From contig CAWAFH010000017.1 in NCBI GenBank assembly GCA_963781265.1, forward strand, positions 27,470 through 91,469: DNA of 64,000 bases. Reading direction: 5' to 3'. Shown piece by piece: positions 17,774 to 27,107 of this stretch. Within the stretch, counting starts at the first letter, position 1. Each line of letters starts with the position of its first letter. The DNA comes from WHSW01 sp963781265 (lineage in GTDB: Bacteria; Actinomycetota; Thermoleophilia; Solirubrobacterales; 70-9). The notes beneath the pieces are model-generated. The model made no database searches. It was not told the DNA's origin and saw nothing but the letters and a program-made list of their open reading frames with translations. The position numbers and the translations under genes were made by a program.

Positions 17774-18025
17774 CGCGCACCGGCGGCGACCGTACGCGCA
17801 GGGATGGCGATGGGGCGACGAAATCGAAACCTACTTTTCTCGGTGGCAGATGACCGTGAACCTTCAGCTGCCCCAAAATGCACCGTGATTCGTGCCATCT
17901 ATTACTATATGGCCGGTCTCCGGCATGGAGGCTCGGGGACAGGCGTAAGTTGGGGGGCCGCAGCGCCCGACACAGGTGCTGGTGGCGTGATGAGCGCGGC
18001 CAGCAAGGCGTGAACGGAGGAAATC
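17774..18025 (+). promoter_or_regulatory. Intergenic control region upstream of the LAL regulator
   Basis: A 252-base gap with no convincing gene. It holds an AT-rich island at about 17893-17912 (ATCTATTACTATATGG) that stands out in this GC-rich DNA. TATTAC/TACTAT resembles a -10 element and is flanked by CCAT...ATGG, a short imperfect palindrome. It may carry the promoter and operator of the LAL gene and of the divergent hypothetical gene. No clear -35 can be assigned. Confidence 0.3.
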
Positions 18026-20857
18026 GTTAGCCACTCTGACGTTGTCGGGCCTCTTCTCGAACGGGAGAGGGTGTTTGAGATCGGGCGCTCCGCCGTCCGC
18101 CTGGGGAACGGATCGACGGGCGAGCTCGTGGCCTTCACCGGTGGCGTCGGTGTGGGCAAGACGGCGCTTCTGGACGCCTTGGCGGAAGAGGCGGCGGAGG
18201 CCGGGGTCCTCGTCCTGCGGGCTCGTGGCTCGATCCGCGAGCGGGAGTTTGCGTTCGGCGTCGCCCTGCAGTTGTTCGAGCACTACGTCGCCAATCTGGA
18301 CGCGAACGCATTGGACTCCCTGCTCGCCGGTCGCGCCGGGCTCGCGAGCCCCCTGCTGACCGGCCAGGGACTGCGCGATCCCGGCGCGCTCCTGCGGGAG
18401 GTGCCCCAGGCCTCGACCGGGCTCATACACGCCCTCTACCGGGTCACGGCCAACCTCGCGTCGACCAAGCCGGTGGTCGCGATCATCGACGATTTGCATT
18501 GGGCCGACCCCGAGTCGATTCGATTTGCGAGCTACCTCGGATCGCGGACCGCCGAGATCGGCTGCTCGCTGATCGTCGCCACCGCCGAGGCCGACTTCGC
18601 CGACGAGGACCCGCTGAGGGCCGACAACGCGCGAGTCGAGCCGCTCGCTCCACTCGCGGAGGGCTCGGTTCGCGAGCTGATCACGAGGAGTTCCGGGACC
18701 TGCACGGTGCGCTGTGCCGCGACCTGCCACTGGCTCACAGGCGGCAACCCGATGCTCGTGCACGAGCTGATCGCCGCCGCCGCGGAATCGGGGCGAAGCC
18801 TTGAACGCGACTCGGCCGGCGAGATCCTGGCGTGCGTGCCCGGGCGCGCACGGCGGCGGATCCTGGGATCGTTCGAAACGCTTTCCGAGCCGGCGATCCT
18901 CGTCGCGCGGGCGTCCGCGGTGTTGGGGTCGACCGTCGACCGGGCGCTGATCGTCGCAACCACGGCGCTCGACCAAGGCGCGATGGGCTCCGCGATCGAC
19001 GAACTCGAGTCGGCCGGCGTCTTCGATCGTCGCCGACCGCTCAACTACATCTACCCCCTCGTTCGTGCGGCCGTGTACTCGCTCATCCCGAGCGAGGAGC
19101 GGGCGCGAATGCATTCGCGCGCCGCGGCTGCACTCCGTGACGCGAATGACGAGCCGATCGGGATCGCGACGCACCTGATGCGGAGCAGCCCCGAGGGACT
19201 GGCCTGGGTCGTCGAGGAGCTGATGCGCGCGGCCGACCGGGCCCGCGAGGCCGGCGAACTCGACCGCGCCGTCCTGTACCTCAGCCGCGCCCTGATCGAG
19301 CCGCCGGCGCCCGAGGAAAAGATCAACGTACTCATCGAGCTCGGCCTCACCCAGACCGCGGCCGGCGCAACGAAGCCGGCGCTGGCGGCGCTGAGGCGCG
19401 CGACGGCGCTCGCTCCCGACCCCACGCCCGCGGGGTTGGCTGTGTCGCTCGGCCGCGCCCTTTACCTGAACGGCGAGGCACGCGAGGCCGCCGGGATTCT
19501 CAAAGGTGCGCTGGACACCGGCTCCCACAGCCGCGGCGAGAACGAGGAGCTTGAGGCGAACTGGCTCGCCGCGGCTTTCGTCGACCCGGACCTGCGGGAC
19601 GAGGCCCAACGGCGGGTGGCGCGGACGAACGGGCTCGAGGCGGACGGAGCCGCCCCTCCGCTGCTCGCCATGGTCGCGTGCCACCTGGTTCGCATGGGCG
19701 AGTCGCGGGAACGCGCGGTCTCGATGGCCGAGACCGCGCTCGCGCGCGACCGCGACACGGCTGATCCGGCGACCTGGGCGCCGGCCTTGCTTGCGCTCTG
19801 CTGGGCCGGCGAGCCAAGGCGCGCGCTCGCCCTCGCGGCCGAGCTCGCACGCCGCCCAGCGGTCCAGAACTCCCTGCGCGCCTTGGCGGCGCTCCATCTC
19901 GCCCAGGCCCACGCCAACCACCTCGCCGGACGTCTCGATCAGGCCGAGCACGAAGCCCGGAGGGCGGCGGCGCTCGTTGATCGAGACAGCGTCAGCGATT
20001 ACGTCGACTGCACCGTCACCCGCCACGCCGGGATCCTCCTCGACCGGGGCGAGATCGACCTGGCGGAAACGACGGTCGCGGACGCAACCGGTGCGCCGTA
20101 TCCAGCCGGGTCGCTCGTGCCGACACAGATCCTCATGCTGCGCGGGCGAATCCATGCGGCCCGTCGTGATCACAGAAAGGCGTTCGCGGCCACAGTTGAG
20201 GCGGGGCGCCAGTTGGCTGCATCGGGAATCGAGAATCCCTCGATTTGCAGCTGGCGCTCCCAGGCTGCGATCGCGGCGGCGGTGTCCGGTGATTCCAAGC
20301 GCGCGCGCGAGCTGGCCGACGAGGAGCTGGCGCTGGCGCTCCGCTTCGGGGCCGTACCCGCGATTGGCATCGCCTTGACCGCTGCTGGGCGGGTTGCTGG
20401 TGCAATCGAAGGTTTGGAGCTTCTGATCGAGGCGGAGGCGGTGTTGAACGACTCCGATGCCCAGCTCGAGCACGCGAGGACGTTGGCGTATCTGGGTAGT
20501 TCGCTGCGCCACAACGGATCGCAAACCAAGGCCCAGACAACGCTCCGGTCCGCCCTCGATCTGGCGACCTCACTCGGCGACAACGCGACAGCCGCTCGGG
20601 CGCGGTCCGAGCTCGGTCTGACGGGTAAGCGCCCGCGCTCGCCGGCGGCGAGCGGCCCGGAGGCGCTGACGAGCGCCGAGCGGCGCGTATCGGAGCTCGC
20701 CGCCGACGGATTGACGAACCGTGAGATTGCCGAGGAGCTTTACGTGACGCGGAAGACGGTCGAGTGGCACTTGAACAACGCGTACCGCAAGCTCGAGATC
20801 AAGTCGCGGGTCGAGCTCGCCCAAGCTCTCGCCGGCAGCGCCTCCGCCACTTCGTAG
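18026..20857 (+). CDS. LAL-type (large ATP-binding) LuxR-family transcriptional regulator
   Basis: About 930-943 residues. N-terminal AAA/STAND ATPase with Walker A GGVGVGKTALL and Walker B VVAIIDDLHWAD, long helical TPR-like middle, and C-terminal LuxR helix-turn-helix (LTSAERRVSELAADGLTNRE, KTVEWHLNNAYRKLEIKSR). Such proteins are usually inducer-responsive activators. The first ordinary start is GTG 18071, but its ribosome-binding site would touch the start, and the frame upstream is open to 18014 and encodes GPLLERERVFE, the LLERE motif expected at the N-terminus of this family. GGAGG at 18016-18020 lies 5 bases before a GTT codon at 18026. I therefore start it at 18026 as a likely non-standard start; GTG 18071 is the conservative alternative. 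Confidence 0.85.
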   Translation, partial: VSHSDVVGPLLERERVFEIGRSAVRLGNGSTGELVAFTGGVGVGKTALLDALAEEAAEAGVLVLRARGSIREREFAFGVALQLFEHYVANLDANALDSLLAGRAGLASPLLTGQGLRDPGALLREVPQASTGLIHALYRVTANLASTKPVVAIIDDLHWADPESIRFASYLGSRTAEIGCSLIVATAEADFADEDPLRADNARVEPLAPLAEGSVRELITRSSGTCTVRCAATCHWLTGGNPMLVHELIAAAAESGRSLERDSAGEILACVPGRARRRILGSFETLSEPAILVARASAVLGSTVDRALIVATTALDQGAMGSAIDELESAGVFDRRRPLNYIYPLVRAAVYSLIPSEERARMHSRAAAALRDANDEPIGIATHLMRSSPEGLAWVVEELMRAADRAREAGELDRAVLYLSRALIEPPAPEEKINVLIELGLTQTAAGATKPALAALRRATALAPDPTPAGLAVSLGRALYLNGEAREAAGILKGALDTGSHSRGENEELEANWLAAAFVDPDLRDEAQRRVARTNGLEADGAAPPLLAMVACHLVRMGESRERAVSMAETALARDRDTADPATWAPALLALCWAGEPRRALALAAELARRPAVQNSLRALAALHLAQAHANHLAGRLDQAEHEARRAAALVDRDSVSDYVDCTVTRHAGILLDRGEIDLAETTVADATGAPYPAGSLVPTQILMLRGRIHAARRDHRKAFAATVEAGRQLAASGIENPSICSWRSQAAIAAAVSGDSKRARELADEELALALRFGAVPAIGIALTAAGRVAGAIEGLELLIEAEAVLNDSDAQLEHARTLAYLGSSLRHNGSQTKAQTTLRSALDLATSLGDNATAARARSELGLTGKRPRSPAASGPEALTSAERRVSELAADGLTNREIAEELYVTRKTVEWHLNNAYRKLEIKSRVELAQALAGSASATS

Positions 20858-20875
20858 CGCGGGCGCCGGCGCGAG

Positions 20876-21924
20876 TCAGCCGGTGACGATCCGGTCGCGG
20901 CCCGACGCCTTGGCCTGGTAGAGGGCCTTGTCGGCGCGGCCGAAGAGGTGCTCGGCGGATTCGTCGCCGTCCCAGAGAACGAGCCCGGCCGAGGCCGTCT
21001 GGCCGGCGGGGGTCGCGGCGCGCAGGCGCTCGACCAAGGTCGCCGCGTCGCCGAGGTCGCAGCCGGGCAGCGCGAACGCGAACTCCTCACCGCCGTAGCG
21101 GGCGAGGATGTCCGTGGTCCGCAGCTCCTCTCGCCAGGCGGCCGCGAGCTGCTTGAGCACCCGGTCGCCGGCCTGGTGGCCGTTGACGTCGTTGTAGTCC
21201 TTGAACCGGTCGAGGTCGATGATCCCGATGCAGAGCGGCGTCGACTCGCGCCGCGCGCGGGCGAGCTCGCGATCGAGCGCTTCGTCCCAGGCCCGGCGGT
21301 TGGGCAGTCCGGTGAGGTCGTCGGTGCGAGCAACCTCGACGAGCGCCGCCATCAGGTCGGCGCGCTCGCGCGCGATCGAAGCGGACTCGCGCGCGGTCCG
21401 GCGCACCCGGCGGGTCGATCAGCACCGCGCCGAGCACGACCGTCCCGATCGTCGTCACCCAGCGCGCCGGCGCCGCGTTCGCGTCGTCGGCGATCAGCAG
21501 CCAGGCGTAGGCGAGGGCGATCGCGGCGAGGTAGAGGCCGGCCACCCCGCGTGAGAAGAAGGCGACGGCGAAGAGGCCGATCCAGACGTAGAAGAGGGTG
21601 TAGAAGCCGCTCGGGTCATGGCTGTAGTAGCCGGCCCTGGTGACCGCGATCACGCCGAGCGCCACCAGCGCGTAGAGCGGGCCGAGCGGCCAGCGCGTCG
21701 CCCCGACCAGGCAGACGCCCGCGCCGACGAAGCTCAGCGCGATGTTGCTCCACAGCGCCGGGTCGTTGAACTCGTCCGGGTGCGGGAGCAACGAGCGAGA
21801 GCGCACCGATCGCCCCGCCCACGCCGAACAGCAACGCGGCCATCAGCCACGTGAACCTGGGCGACTCGGCCAGACCGTCCACGCCTGCCGCTTCGAGGGC
21901 TTCCTGTCCCTCCCCCGTCGACAC
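20876..21924 (-). pseudogene. Membrane-anchored GGDEF diguanylate cyclase, broken by two frameshifts
   Basis: Three consecutive frames together make one protein of about 348 residues. The first (from GTG 21924) has PRFTWLMAALLFGVGGAIGALSL; the second (to ~21412) has LLPHPDEFNDPALW and about five membrane helices ending VVLGAVLIDPP; the third has VRRTARES...DDLTGLPNRRAW, DLDRFKDYNDVNGHQ and the intact GGEEF active site of a c-di-GMP synthase. Each join needs one extra base removed, at about 21787-21800 and 21405-21413. Everything else is well conserved, so sequencing error or a very recent mutation is likely. If intact, the protein is a membrane-bound diguanylate cyclase. Confidence 0.8.
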
Positions 21925-22014
21925 GATTGAGCGAGCCTAGCGACGCCGGCCGCCGCTGGGTAGTGGCAATCCGTCCGCATAGAATCGCCACGGCCCCCGA
22001 ACAGAGGAGAACCC

Positions 22015-23382
22015 GTGAGCGCGACCGAGTCCACCCAGTTTCGTCTGCCCGAGTCGGCGATCCCGACCCACTGGGTGAACCTGCTGCCCGACCTGCCGGG
22101 CGAGGGCCTGCCGCCCCTGCACCCCGGCACCAAGGAGCCGCTCGGCCCCGATGACCTGGCGCCGCTGTTCCCGCCGGCGCTGATCGAGCAGGAGGTCTCC
22201 GCCGCGCCGGAGATCGAGATCCCGGACGAGGTCCGTGAGATCTACAAGCTCTGGCGCCCAACCCCGCTGCTGCGGGCGCGGCGGCTGGAGAAGGTCCTCG
22301 GGACCCCCGCTCACATCTATTACAAGTACGAGGGCGGCTCGCCCGCGGGATCTCACAAGACGAACACGTCGGTCGCCCAGGCGTTCTACAACCGCGAGGC
22401 GGGGGTGCGAAAGCTCGCGACCGAGACCGGCGCCGGCCAATGGGGCTCGGCCCTCTCGCTCGCCTGCCAGATGTTCGGCCTCGAGTGCGAGGTGTTCATG
22501 GTCGGCGTCTCGTACGACCAGAAGCCGTTTCGCCGGTCGATGATCGAGACGTGGGGCGCGACCGTGCACCGCAGCCCCTCGCAGCTCACCGAGGCGGGGC
22601 GCTCGCAGGCCGAGCATTCGTCGGGCAGCCTCGGGATCGCGATCTCCGAGGCGGTCGAGGTCGCGGCCTCGAGCGACGACACGAACTACTCGCTCGGCTC
22701 GGTCCTCAACCACGTCTGCCTGCACCAGACGGTGATCGGCCAGGAGGCGATCGAGCAGCTCGAGCTCGCGGGCGAGTATCCGGACGTGGTGATCGGCTGC
22801 GTCGGCGGCGGGTCGAACTTCGCCGGGATCGCGTTCCCGTTCATCCGCGCGAACCTGCGCGACGGCAAGACGACGCGGTTCATCGGCGCCGAGCCGGCCG
22901 CCTGTCCGACCCTGACGCGCGGCGTCTACCGCTACGACTTCGGCGACACCGTCGGGCTGACGCCGCTGATGCCGATGTACACGCTCGGCCACGACTTCGT
23001 GCCGCCGCCGGTGCACGCGGGCGGGCTGCGCTACCACGGCGATTCGCCGATCGTCAGCGCCCTGGTCAAGGGGGGGCTGGTCGAGGCGACCGCGGTGCGC
23101 CAGACCTCGGCGTTCGAGGCGGCGGTCACGTTCGCGCGCGCCGAGGGGATCATCCCCGCGCCCGAGCCCTCCCACGCGCTGCGGGCCGCGTTCGACGAGG
23201 CCGAGGCGGCGACGGCGGCCGACGAGGAGCGGGTGATCCTGGTCAACCTCTGCGGCCACGGGCACTTCGACATGTCCGCCTACGACGCGTTCCTCAGCGG
23301 CGAGCTCCAGGACCTCGAGTTCAGCGAGGACGACATGCGCGCGGCGCTCGACGAGCTCCCCGAGGCGCCCGTCCCCGGCTAG
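22015..23382 (+). CDS. trpB2: Tryptophan synthase beta chain, TrpB2 type
   Basis: 455 residues, longer than classical TrpB and typical of TrpB2. YKYEGGSPAGSHKTN contains the PLP-binding Lys115, and GCVGGGSNFAG binds the cofactor phosphate. It condenses indole with serine (or related nucleophiles) to tryptophan. TrpB2 proteins often work without a dedicated alpha subunit, and no trpA lies beside it. GTG 22015 has AGAGGAGAACCC upstream. It is divergent from the broken diguanylate cyclase gene and is followed by a tRNA-Ser gene. Confidence 0.92.
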   Translation: MSATESTQFRLPESAIPTHWVNLLPDLPGEGLPPLHPGTKEPLGPDDLAPLFPPALIEQEVSAAPEIEIPDEVREIYKLWRPTPLLRARRLEKVLGTPAHIYYKYEGGSPAGSHKTNTSVAQAFYNREAGVRKLATETGAGQWGSALSLACQMFGLECEVFMVGVSYDQKPFRRSMIETWGATVHRSPSQLTEAGRSQAEHSSGSLGIAISEAVEVAASSDDTNYSLGSVLNHVCLHQTVIGQEAIEQLELAGEYPDVVIGCVGGGSNFAGIAFPFIRANLRDGKTTRFIGAEPAACPTLTRGVYRYDFGDTVGLTPLMPMYTLGHDFVPPPVHAGGLRYHGDSPIVSALVKGGLVEATAVRQTSAFEAAVTFARAEGIIPAPEPSHALRAAFDEAEAATAADEERVILVNLCGHGHFDMSAYDAFLSGELQDLEFSEDDMRAALDELPEAPVPG

Positions 23383-23432
23383 CGCGGAGCGCGCGCCGGC
23401 CGGCGCGGCGTCGCTATCGTCAAGCCGCCCCG

Positions 23433-23521
23433 GGACAGGTGACCGAGTGGCTTAAGGTGCGCGACTGGAAATCGCGTGGGCGGTGCAAGCTGCCTCGTGG
23501 GTTCGAATCCCACCCTGTCCG
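23433..23521 (+). tRNA. tRNA-Ser (anticodon GGA)
   Basis: An 89-base cloverleaf with long variable arm. The acceptor stem pairs GGACAGG (23433-23439) with CCTGTCC (23514-23520), with discriminator G at 23521. The anticodon loop is CTGGAAA between CGCGA and TCGCG, giving anticodon GGA for UCC/UCU codons. The T arm contains GTTCGAATC. The long variable arm and G discriminator confirm serine. CCA is not encoded. Confidence 0.96.
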
Positions 23522-23685
23522 TGTGAAGCCCCGGCGTCGTGGGGCGCCGGCCGTCGCGCCGGTTAGCCGCGCGTCGAACGCGGGGCCCGACGCGCTGGCG
23601 GCGGCGCCATCCGCACCGCTCTCGCCGACACACTCTCCACGAACCGCGTGCCACCGGCGCGCCTCGAGGCGCGATCGTGGCGCCC

Positions 23686-24651
23686 ATGAGCGAACTGAAC
23701 GGCCAAGGGCCCGGAAGCCGGGGCAGCCCGCGCTCAGTTGCCGTCGGGACCGGGCAGGCGCGTCGACGAAACGCGCGGGTCTCGAGGCTCGCCGCAAGAC
23801 AACACGGGGTCGTTTCGCGAGGCCAACTGATCGACATCGGGTTCAGCTCCTCGAGCATCGATCGATGGCGCGCATCCGGACGTCTGCTCGGAGTCCATCC
23901 GAGGGTCTACGCGCTTGGCCACGATCAGTTGGACCTGCGCGCGCGTTTGATCGCGGCGACGCTGTACGGAGGCGAGGGGGCCGGCCTCAGTCACACGACG
24001 GCGGCCTGGCTGTGGGGCTTGATCACAGCCGAGCCAGTGCGAATCCATCTCTCGACGAGCGGCGATGTGGCCTCGACGCGGGATGTGGCGGTCCACCGAC
24101 CCCGGCGCCTCCAACTGCTCCACCACCGCGGTCTCCCGGTGACCCCGGTCGGCCGAACGCTGGTCGACCTTGCCGGAATGCTTCCGTTTGGCCAAGTGCG
24201 CAAGGCGGTCGCGCAAGCCTCGACGCGCGGGTACCTGAACCGGCCCGAGATTCGCGCCGCGCTGCGCCGCGGCCGTCGCGGCAGTTCCGCGTTGCGCCGC
24301 GCCCTGGATGCCCAACTGCCCGAGCTCTCCGAGACCCTGAGCCCGCTCGAGGATCTCTTTCTCGAGCTCTGCGAAGGCGCCGGCCTGCCGCTGCCTTTGG
24401 TCAACCGTCTAGTGGAAGGCCTCAAGGTCGACGCCTACTGGCCGGCCCATGGACTGGTCGTGGAGCTCGACGGCCAGGAAATCCACGGTCATCCAATTGC
24501 CGTCGATATCGACCGCACTCGCGACCTAATCCTGCGGAACGCCGGCCTGACGCCGATTCGCTACTCCGGACTCCAGATCCACCGCCGTCCAGAGGCCGTT
24601 GTGGCCGACGTGCGACGACAACTCACGGCACTGGAGCGCAAGCCGAACTGA
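23686..24651 (+). CDS. AbiEi-like winged-helix / DUF559 nuclease-fold protein
   Basis: 321 residues. The N-terminal third (ARQHGVVSRGQLIDIGFSSS...RLLGVHPRVYALG) is the winged-helix of the AbiEi antitoxin_4 group. The C-terminal ~80 residues (VDAYWPAHGLVVELDGQEIHG...RDLILRNAGL) fit a DUF559/Vsr-like PD-(D/E)XK nuclease fold. This pairing is widespread in actinomycetes as a solitary gene; no AbiEii toxin partner is adjacent. The role is unknown despite the toxin-antitoxin name. ATG 23686 (MSELNG) is chosen because upstream residues are low-complexity Arg-rich. The gene is AT-richer in parts than its neighbours. Confidence 0.72.
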   Translation: MSELNGQGPGSRGSPRSVAVGTGQARRRNARVSRLAARQHGVVSRGQLIDIGFSSSSIDRWRASGRLLGVHPRVYALGHDQLDLRARLIAATLYGGEGAGLSHTTAAWLWGLITAEPVRIHLSTSGDVASTRDVAVHRPRRLQLLHHRGLPVTPVGRTLVDLAGMLPFGQVRKAVAQASTRGYLNRPEIRAALRRGRRGSSALRRALDAQLPELSETLSPLEDLFLELCEGAGLPLPLVNRLVEGLKVDAYWPAHGLVVELDGQEIHGHPIAVDIDRTRDLILRNAGLTPIRYSGLQIHRRPEAVVADVRRQLTALERKPN

Positions 24652-24696
24652 TCGCCCGAGGCCCCGGATACCGGGCTCAAATCCGCACAGTTCGCT

Positions 24697-24721
24697 GGGC
24701 CGGGCGCCGCGCTCCCGGCCC
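24697..24721. terminator. GC-rich hairpin between convergent genes
   Basis: A perfect 8-bp stem GGGCCGGG (24697-24704) / CCCGGCCC (24714-24721) with a 9-base loop lies between the convergent AbiEi-like gene and tadA and abuts the tadA stop codon. No T-run follows on either strand, so it may only slow or stop polymerase together with other factors. A second smaller hairpin (CCCGG-ATA-CCGGG) is at 24663-24675. Confidence 0.35.
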
Positions 24722-25174
24722 TCACCGCCGCTCGGCGAAGAACGATCGCAACAGGGCCGCGGCGTCCTCGGCCAGGACGCCGGCGACCACCTCGGGGCGG
24801 TGGTTGAGGCGGGGCTCGCCGAGGACGTCGAGGACGCTGCCGGCGGCGCCGGCCTTGGGGTCGGCCGTCGCGTAGACGACCCTCGGCACGCGCGCGAGCA
24901 CGATCGCGCCCGCGCACATGGCGCAGGGCTCCAGGGTCACGTACAGGGTCGCGTCGGCGATCCGCCAGCCCCCGAGCCGCGCGGCGGCCTCGCGCAGCGC
25001 CAGCACCTCGGCGTGGGCGGTCGGGTCGCGGCGCAGCTCGCGCTCGTTGGCGGCCTCGGCGATCACCTCGTCGTCGCGGGCGATCACGGCGCCGATCGGG
25101 ACATCGCCGTGGGCTGCCGCGGCGGCGGCGGCCGCGAGGGCGCGCCTCATCATCGCTTCGTCTCGCTCGACCAC
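24722..25174 (-). CDS. tadA: tRNA-specific adenosine deaminase TadA
   Basis: 150 residues from GTG 25174, the usual TadA size. The cytidine-deaminase zinc site is intact: HAE (His54, Glu56) and PCAMC (Cys84, Cys87). ADPKAGAAGSVLDVL and LNHRPEVVAGVL are typical TadA signatures. It converts A34 to inosine in tRNA-Arg(ACG). A longer form exists in the same frame but lacks family similarity; ATG 25153 is an alternative start. It is divergent from the subtilase gene. Confidence 0.93.
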   Translation of the reverse strand: MVERDEAMMRRALAAAAAAAAHGDVPIGAVIARDDEVIAEAANERELRRDPTAHAEVLALREAAARLGGWRIADATLYVTLEPCAMCAGAIVLARVPRVVYATADPKAGAAGSVLDVLGEPRLNHRPEVVAGVLAEDAAALLRSFFAERR

Positions 25175-25263
25175 GCGGCGAAGTATCGGCGAGCGGCAAC
25201 TTCGGCGAGCTTCCCGTGTTCTCGAAGGCACGGGCCCGATCTCGGCCGGCCCGCGTACGTCGG

Positions 25264-26598
25264 ATGAACTCACCTGGACTCAGATCGGCGCTGATGGCCG
25301 CCTGCCTCGTGCTGGCGTGCGCGACCCTGCCCGCGAGCGCCGCGGCGTCGGACGCCCGGGCCCCGGACCAGCTCGTCGTCGGGCTCGCCGACGGCGCGAC
25401 CCGGGTGGCGGAGCTCGCCCCGGGCACGTCCGTCGCCGAACGCGCCGCGCAGCTTCGCCGGCGCCCGGGGGTGCGCTCGGCGGCCCCGAACTGGCTCGCG
25501 CACGCGTCCACCGAACCGCTCGACCAGGGCACCGCCGGGACCGTGGGCGGCTGGGCCGCCGACCAGTGGAGCCTCGGCCCGCGCCCGGGCGGCATCCGGG
25601 CGCCGGCCGCCTGGGACCGGTTGATCGCCGCCGGCCGGCCCGGAGGCTCCGGGGTGGTCGTCGCCGTCGTCGACTCCGGGATCGCCTACGAAGACGCCGC
25701 CGGGCACGCCGCCAGCCCCGACTTCTCATCGGCGTTCGTGCCCGGGATCGACCTGGTCGACGACGACGACCAGCCCCTCGACGAGAACGGCCACGGCACC
25801 CACGTCGCCGGGACGATCGCCGAGCGGGCCACCTTCGCCTCCCCCTCGCCGACTCCGGACTACCTGACCGGGATCGCCTACGGCGTCTCGCTGATGCCGG
25901 TCCGGGTCCTCGACGCGAGCGGGGTCGGCAGCACCGACGACGTCGCCACCGGGATCCTCTGGGCGGCTCGCCACGGCGCCCACGTGATCAACGTCTCGCT
26001 CAACTTCGACCCCCAGGTGGACAGCTGCCGCGATGTGCCGACCGTCTGCACCGCGGTCCGCAAGGCCGACCGGCTCGGCGCCTTCGTCGTCGCCTCGGCC
26101 GGCAACGCGCTGGACGCGCGCGGGCGCAATCGCGCCCTGTTCCCGGGCGCGGCCCCGGGCGCGTTCGCGGTCGGCGCCACCACCCAGGACGGCTGCCTGG
26201 CCGAGTACTCCTACTTCGGCCGCCGCACCGACCTCCTCGCCCCCGGCGGCGGCCCGGCGCGCACCGGCGGCGCCTCGCGACCGGCCTGCGAGGACGACTC
26301 GCTGCCGATCCTCCAGCTCACCTACGCCTGCTTCCCGATGAACTGCGACGGCGCCTGGCAACGGTTCGCGATCCGCCCGGACGTCGGCACCTCGATGTCG
26401 GCCGCGCACGCGAGCGCGGTCGCCGCGCTGGTGCTCGGCGCCGGCGCGGCGGGGCCGAATCCGGACCCGCAGCGGTTGGCCCTACGGCTGCGCTGCACGG
26501 CGGTGTCGGCGAAGCCGAAGCGCTTCTACGGACCCGGTCGCCTCGACGCGCAGCGCGCGGTCGACCCGCGCCGCCACTGCGACGCGCCAAGTCGCTGA
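25264..26598 (+). CDS. Secreted subtilisin-family (S8) serine protease
   Basis: 444 residues from ATG 25264. A signal peptide (hydrophobic ~10-23, then ASAAASD) leads into a short inhibitor-like propeptide (QLVVGLADG...RSAAPNWLAH). The catalytic triad is complete: Asp137 in VVDSG, His177 in NGHGTHVAGT, and Ser377 in GTSMSAAHAS. Cys pairs in VDSCRDVPTVC and other loops suit an extracytoplasmic enzyme. No C-terminal anchor is seen, so it is released or cell-wall trapped. The short gap to the divergent tadA holds the promoter. Confidence 0.92.
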   Translation: MNSPGLRSALMAACLVLACATLPASAAASDARAPDQLVVGLADGATRVAELAPGTSVAERAAQLRRRPGVRSAAPNWLAHASTEPLDQGTAGTVGGWAADQWSLGPRPGGIRAPAAWDRLIAAGRPGGSGVVVAVVDSGIAYEDAAGHAASPDFSSAFVPGIDLVDDDDQPLDENGHGTHVAGTIAERATFASPSPTPDYLTGIAYGVSLMPVRVLDASGVGSTDDVATGILWAARHGAHVINVSLNFDPQVDSCRDVPTVCTAVRKADRLGAFVVASAGNALDARGRNRALFPGAAPGAFAVGATTQDGCLAEYSYFGRRTDLLAPGGGPARTGGASRPACEDDSLPILQLTYACFPMNCDGAWQRFAIRPDVGTSMSAAHASAVAALVLGAGAAGPNPDPQRLALRLRCTAVSAKPKRFYGPGRLDAQRAVDPRRHCDAPSR

Positions 26599-26611
26599 GC
26601 CGGATCCGCGC

Positions 26612-27055
26612 TCAGGTGGTGCGGACGATATAGACGCCGCAGGGCGCGTGGTGGGAGATCTTGTTCGGCACGCTGCCGAGCAAAAAACGCCGCGCCCCGG
26701 TCATGCCCTTGTTGCCGACCACGATCACGCTCGTGCCCAGCTCCTCGGCCAAGTCGATGATCACATCGGCGGGATCACCCTCGCGGGCGTGGGTGTGGAC
26801 CTCGACGCCCGCCGCGCGCGCCTGGCCCAAGGCGCCCTCGAGGATGACGTTGACGTCCTCCTTCGGCCCGATCGCGTAGGCGACGTCGCCCGGGATCTCG
26901 CCGCCCTCCTCGCGCAATCGCGACTCGGGCACCGGCTCGTAGGCGCTGACGATGTCGAGCTGGGCGCCGGTGGCGCGGGCGAGCTCGGTCGCTTGGCGCA
27001 CGGCCTCATCGGCGGTCTCCGACCCATCGGTCCCGACCAAGATCCGCTCGAACAA
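26612..27055 (-). CDS. Universal stress protein (UspA family)
   Basis: 147 residues. It starts with ERILVGTDGSETADEAV, the family's first strand, and ends with the ATP-binding loop GNKGMTGARRFLLGSVPNKISHHAPCGVYIV (G-2x-G-9x-G-S/T type). It is therefore probably of the ATP-binding subclass. TTG 27055 is chosen because AAGGAGG lies 5-6 bases upstream; an in-frame ATG further up would run into the divergent small gene. It is convergent with the subtilase gene. Confidence 0.9.
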   Translation of the reverse strand: MFERILVGTDGSETADEAVRQATELARATGAQLDIVSAYEPVPESRLREEGGEIPGDVAYAIGPKEDVNVILEGALGQARAAGVEVHTHAREGDPADVIIDLAEELGTSVIVVGNKGMTGARRFLLGSVPNKISHHAPCGVYIVRTT

Positions 27056-27107
27056 GACTGCCTCCTTCGCTCCCGATTGCGGGGCCATACTATCCGCGCT
27101 CAGGCCG

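Noticed and set aside
18010..18030. GTG 18010 as start of the LAL regulator.
   Set aside because: It is in another frame and meets TAG at 18028, so it cannot encode the protein.
23686..24651. AbiEi-like gene as part of a toxin-antitoxin defence system.
   Set aside because: No AbiEii-like nucleotidyltransferase is next to it, and such solitary genes are very common in actinomycetes.
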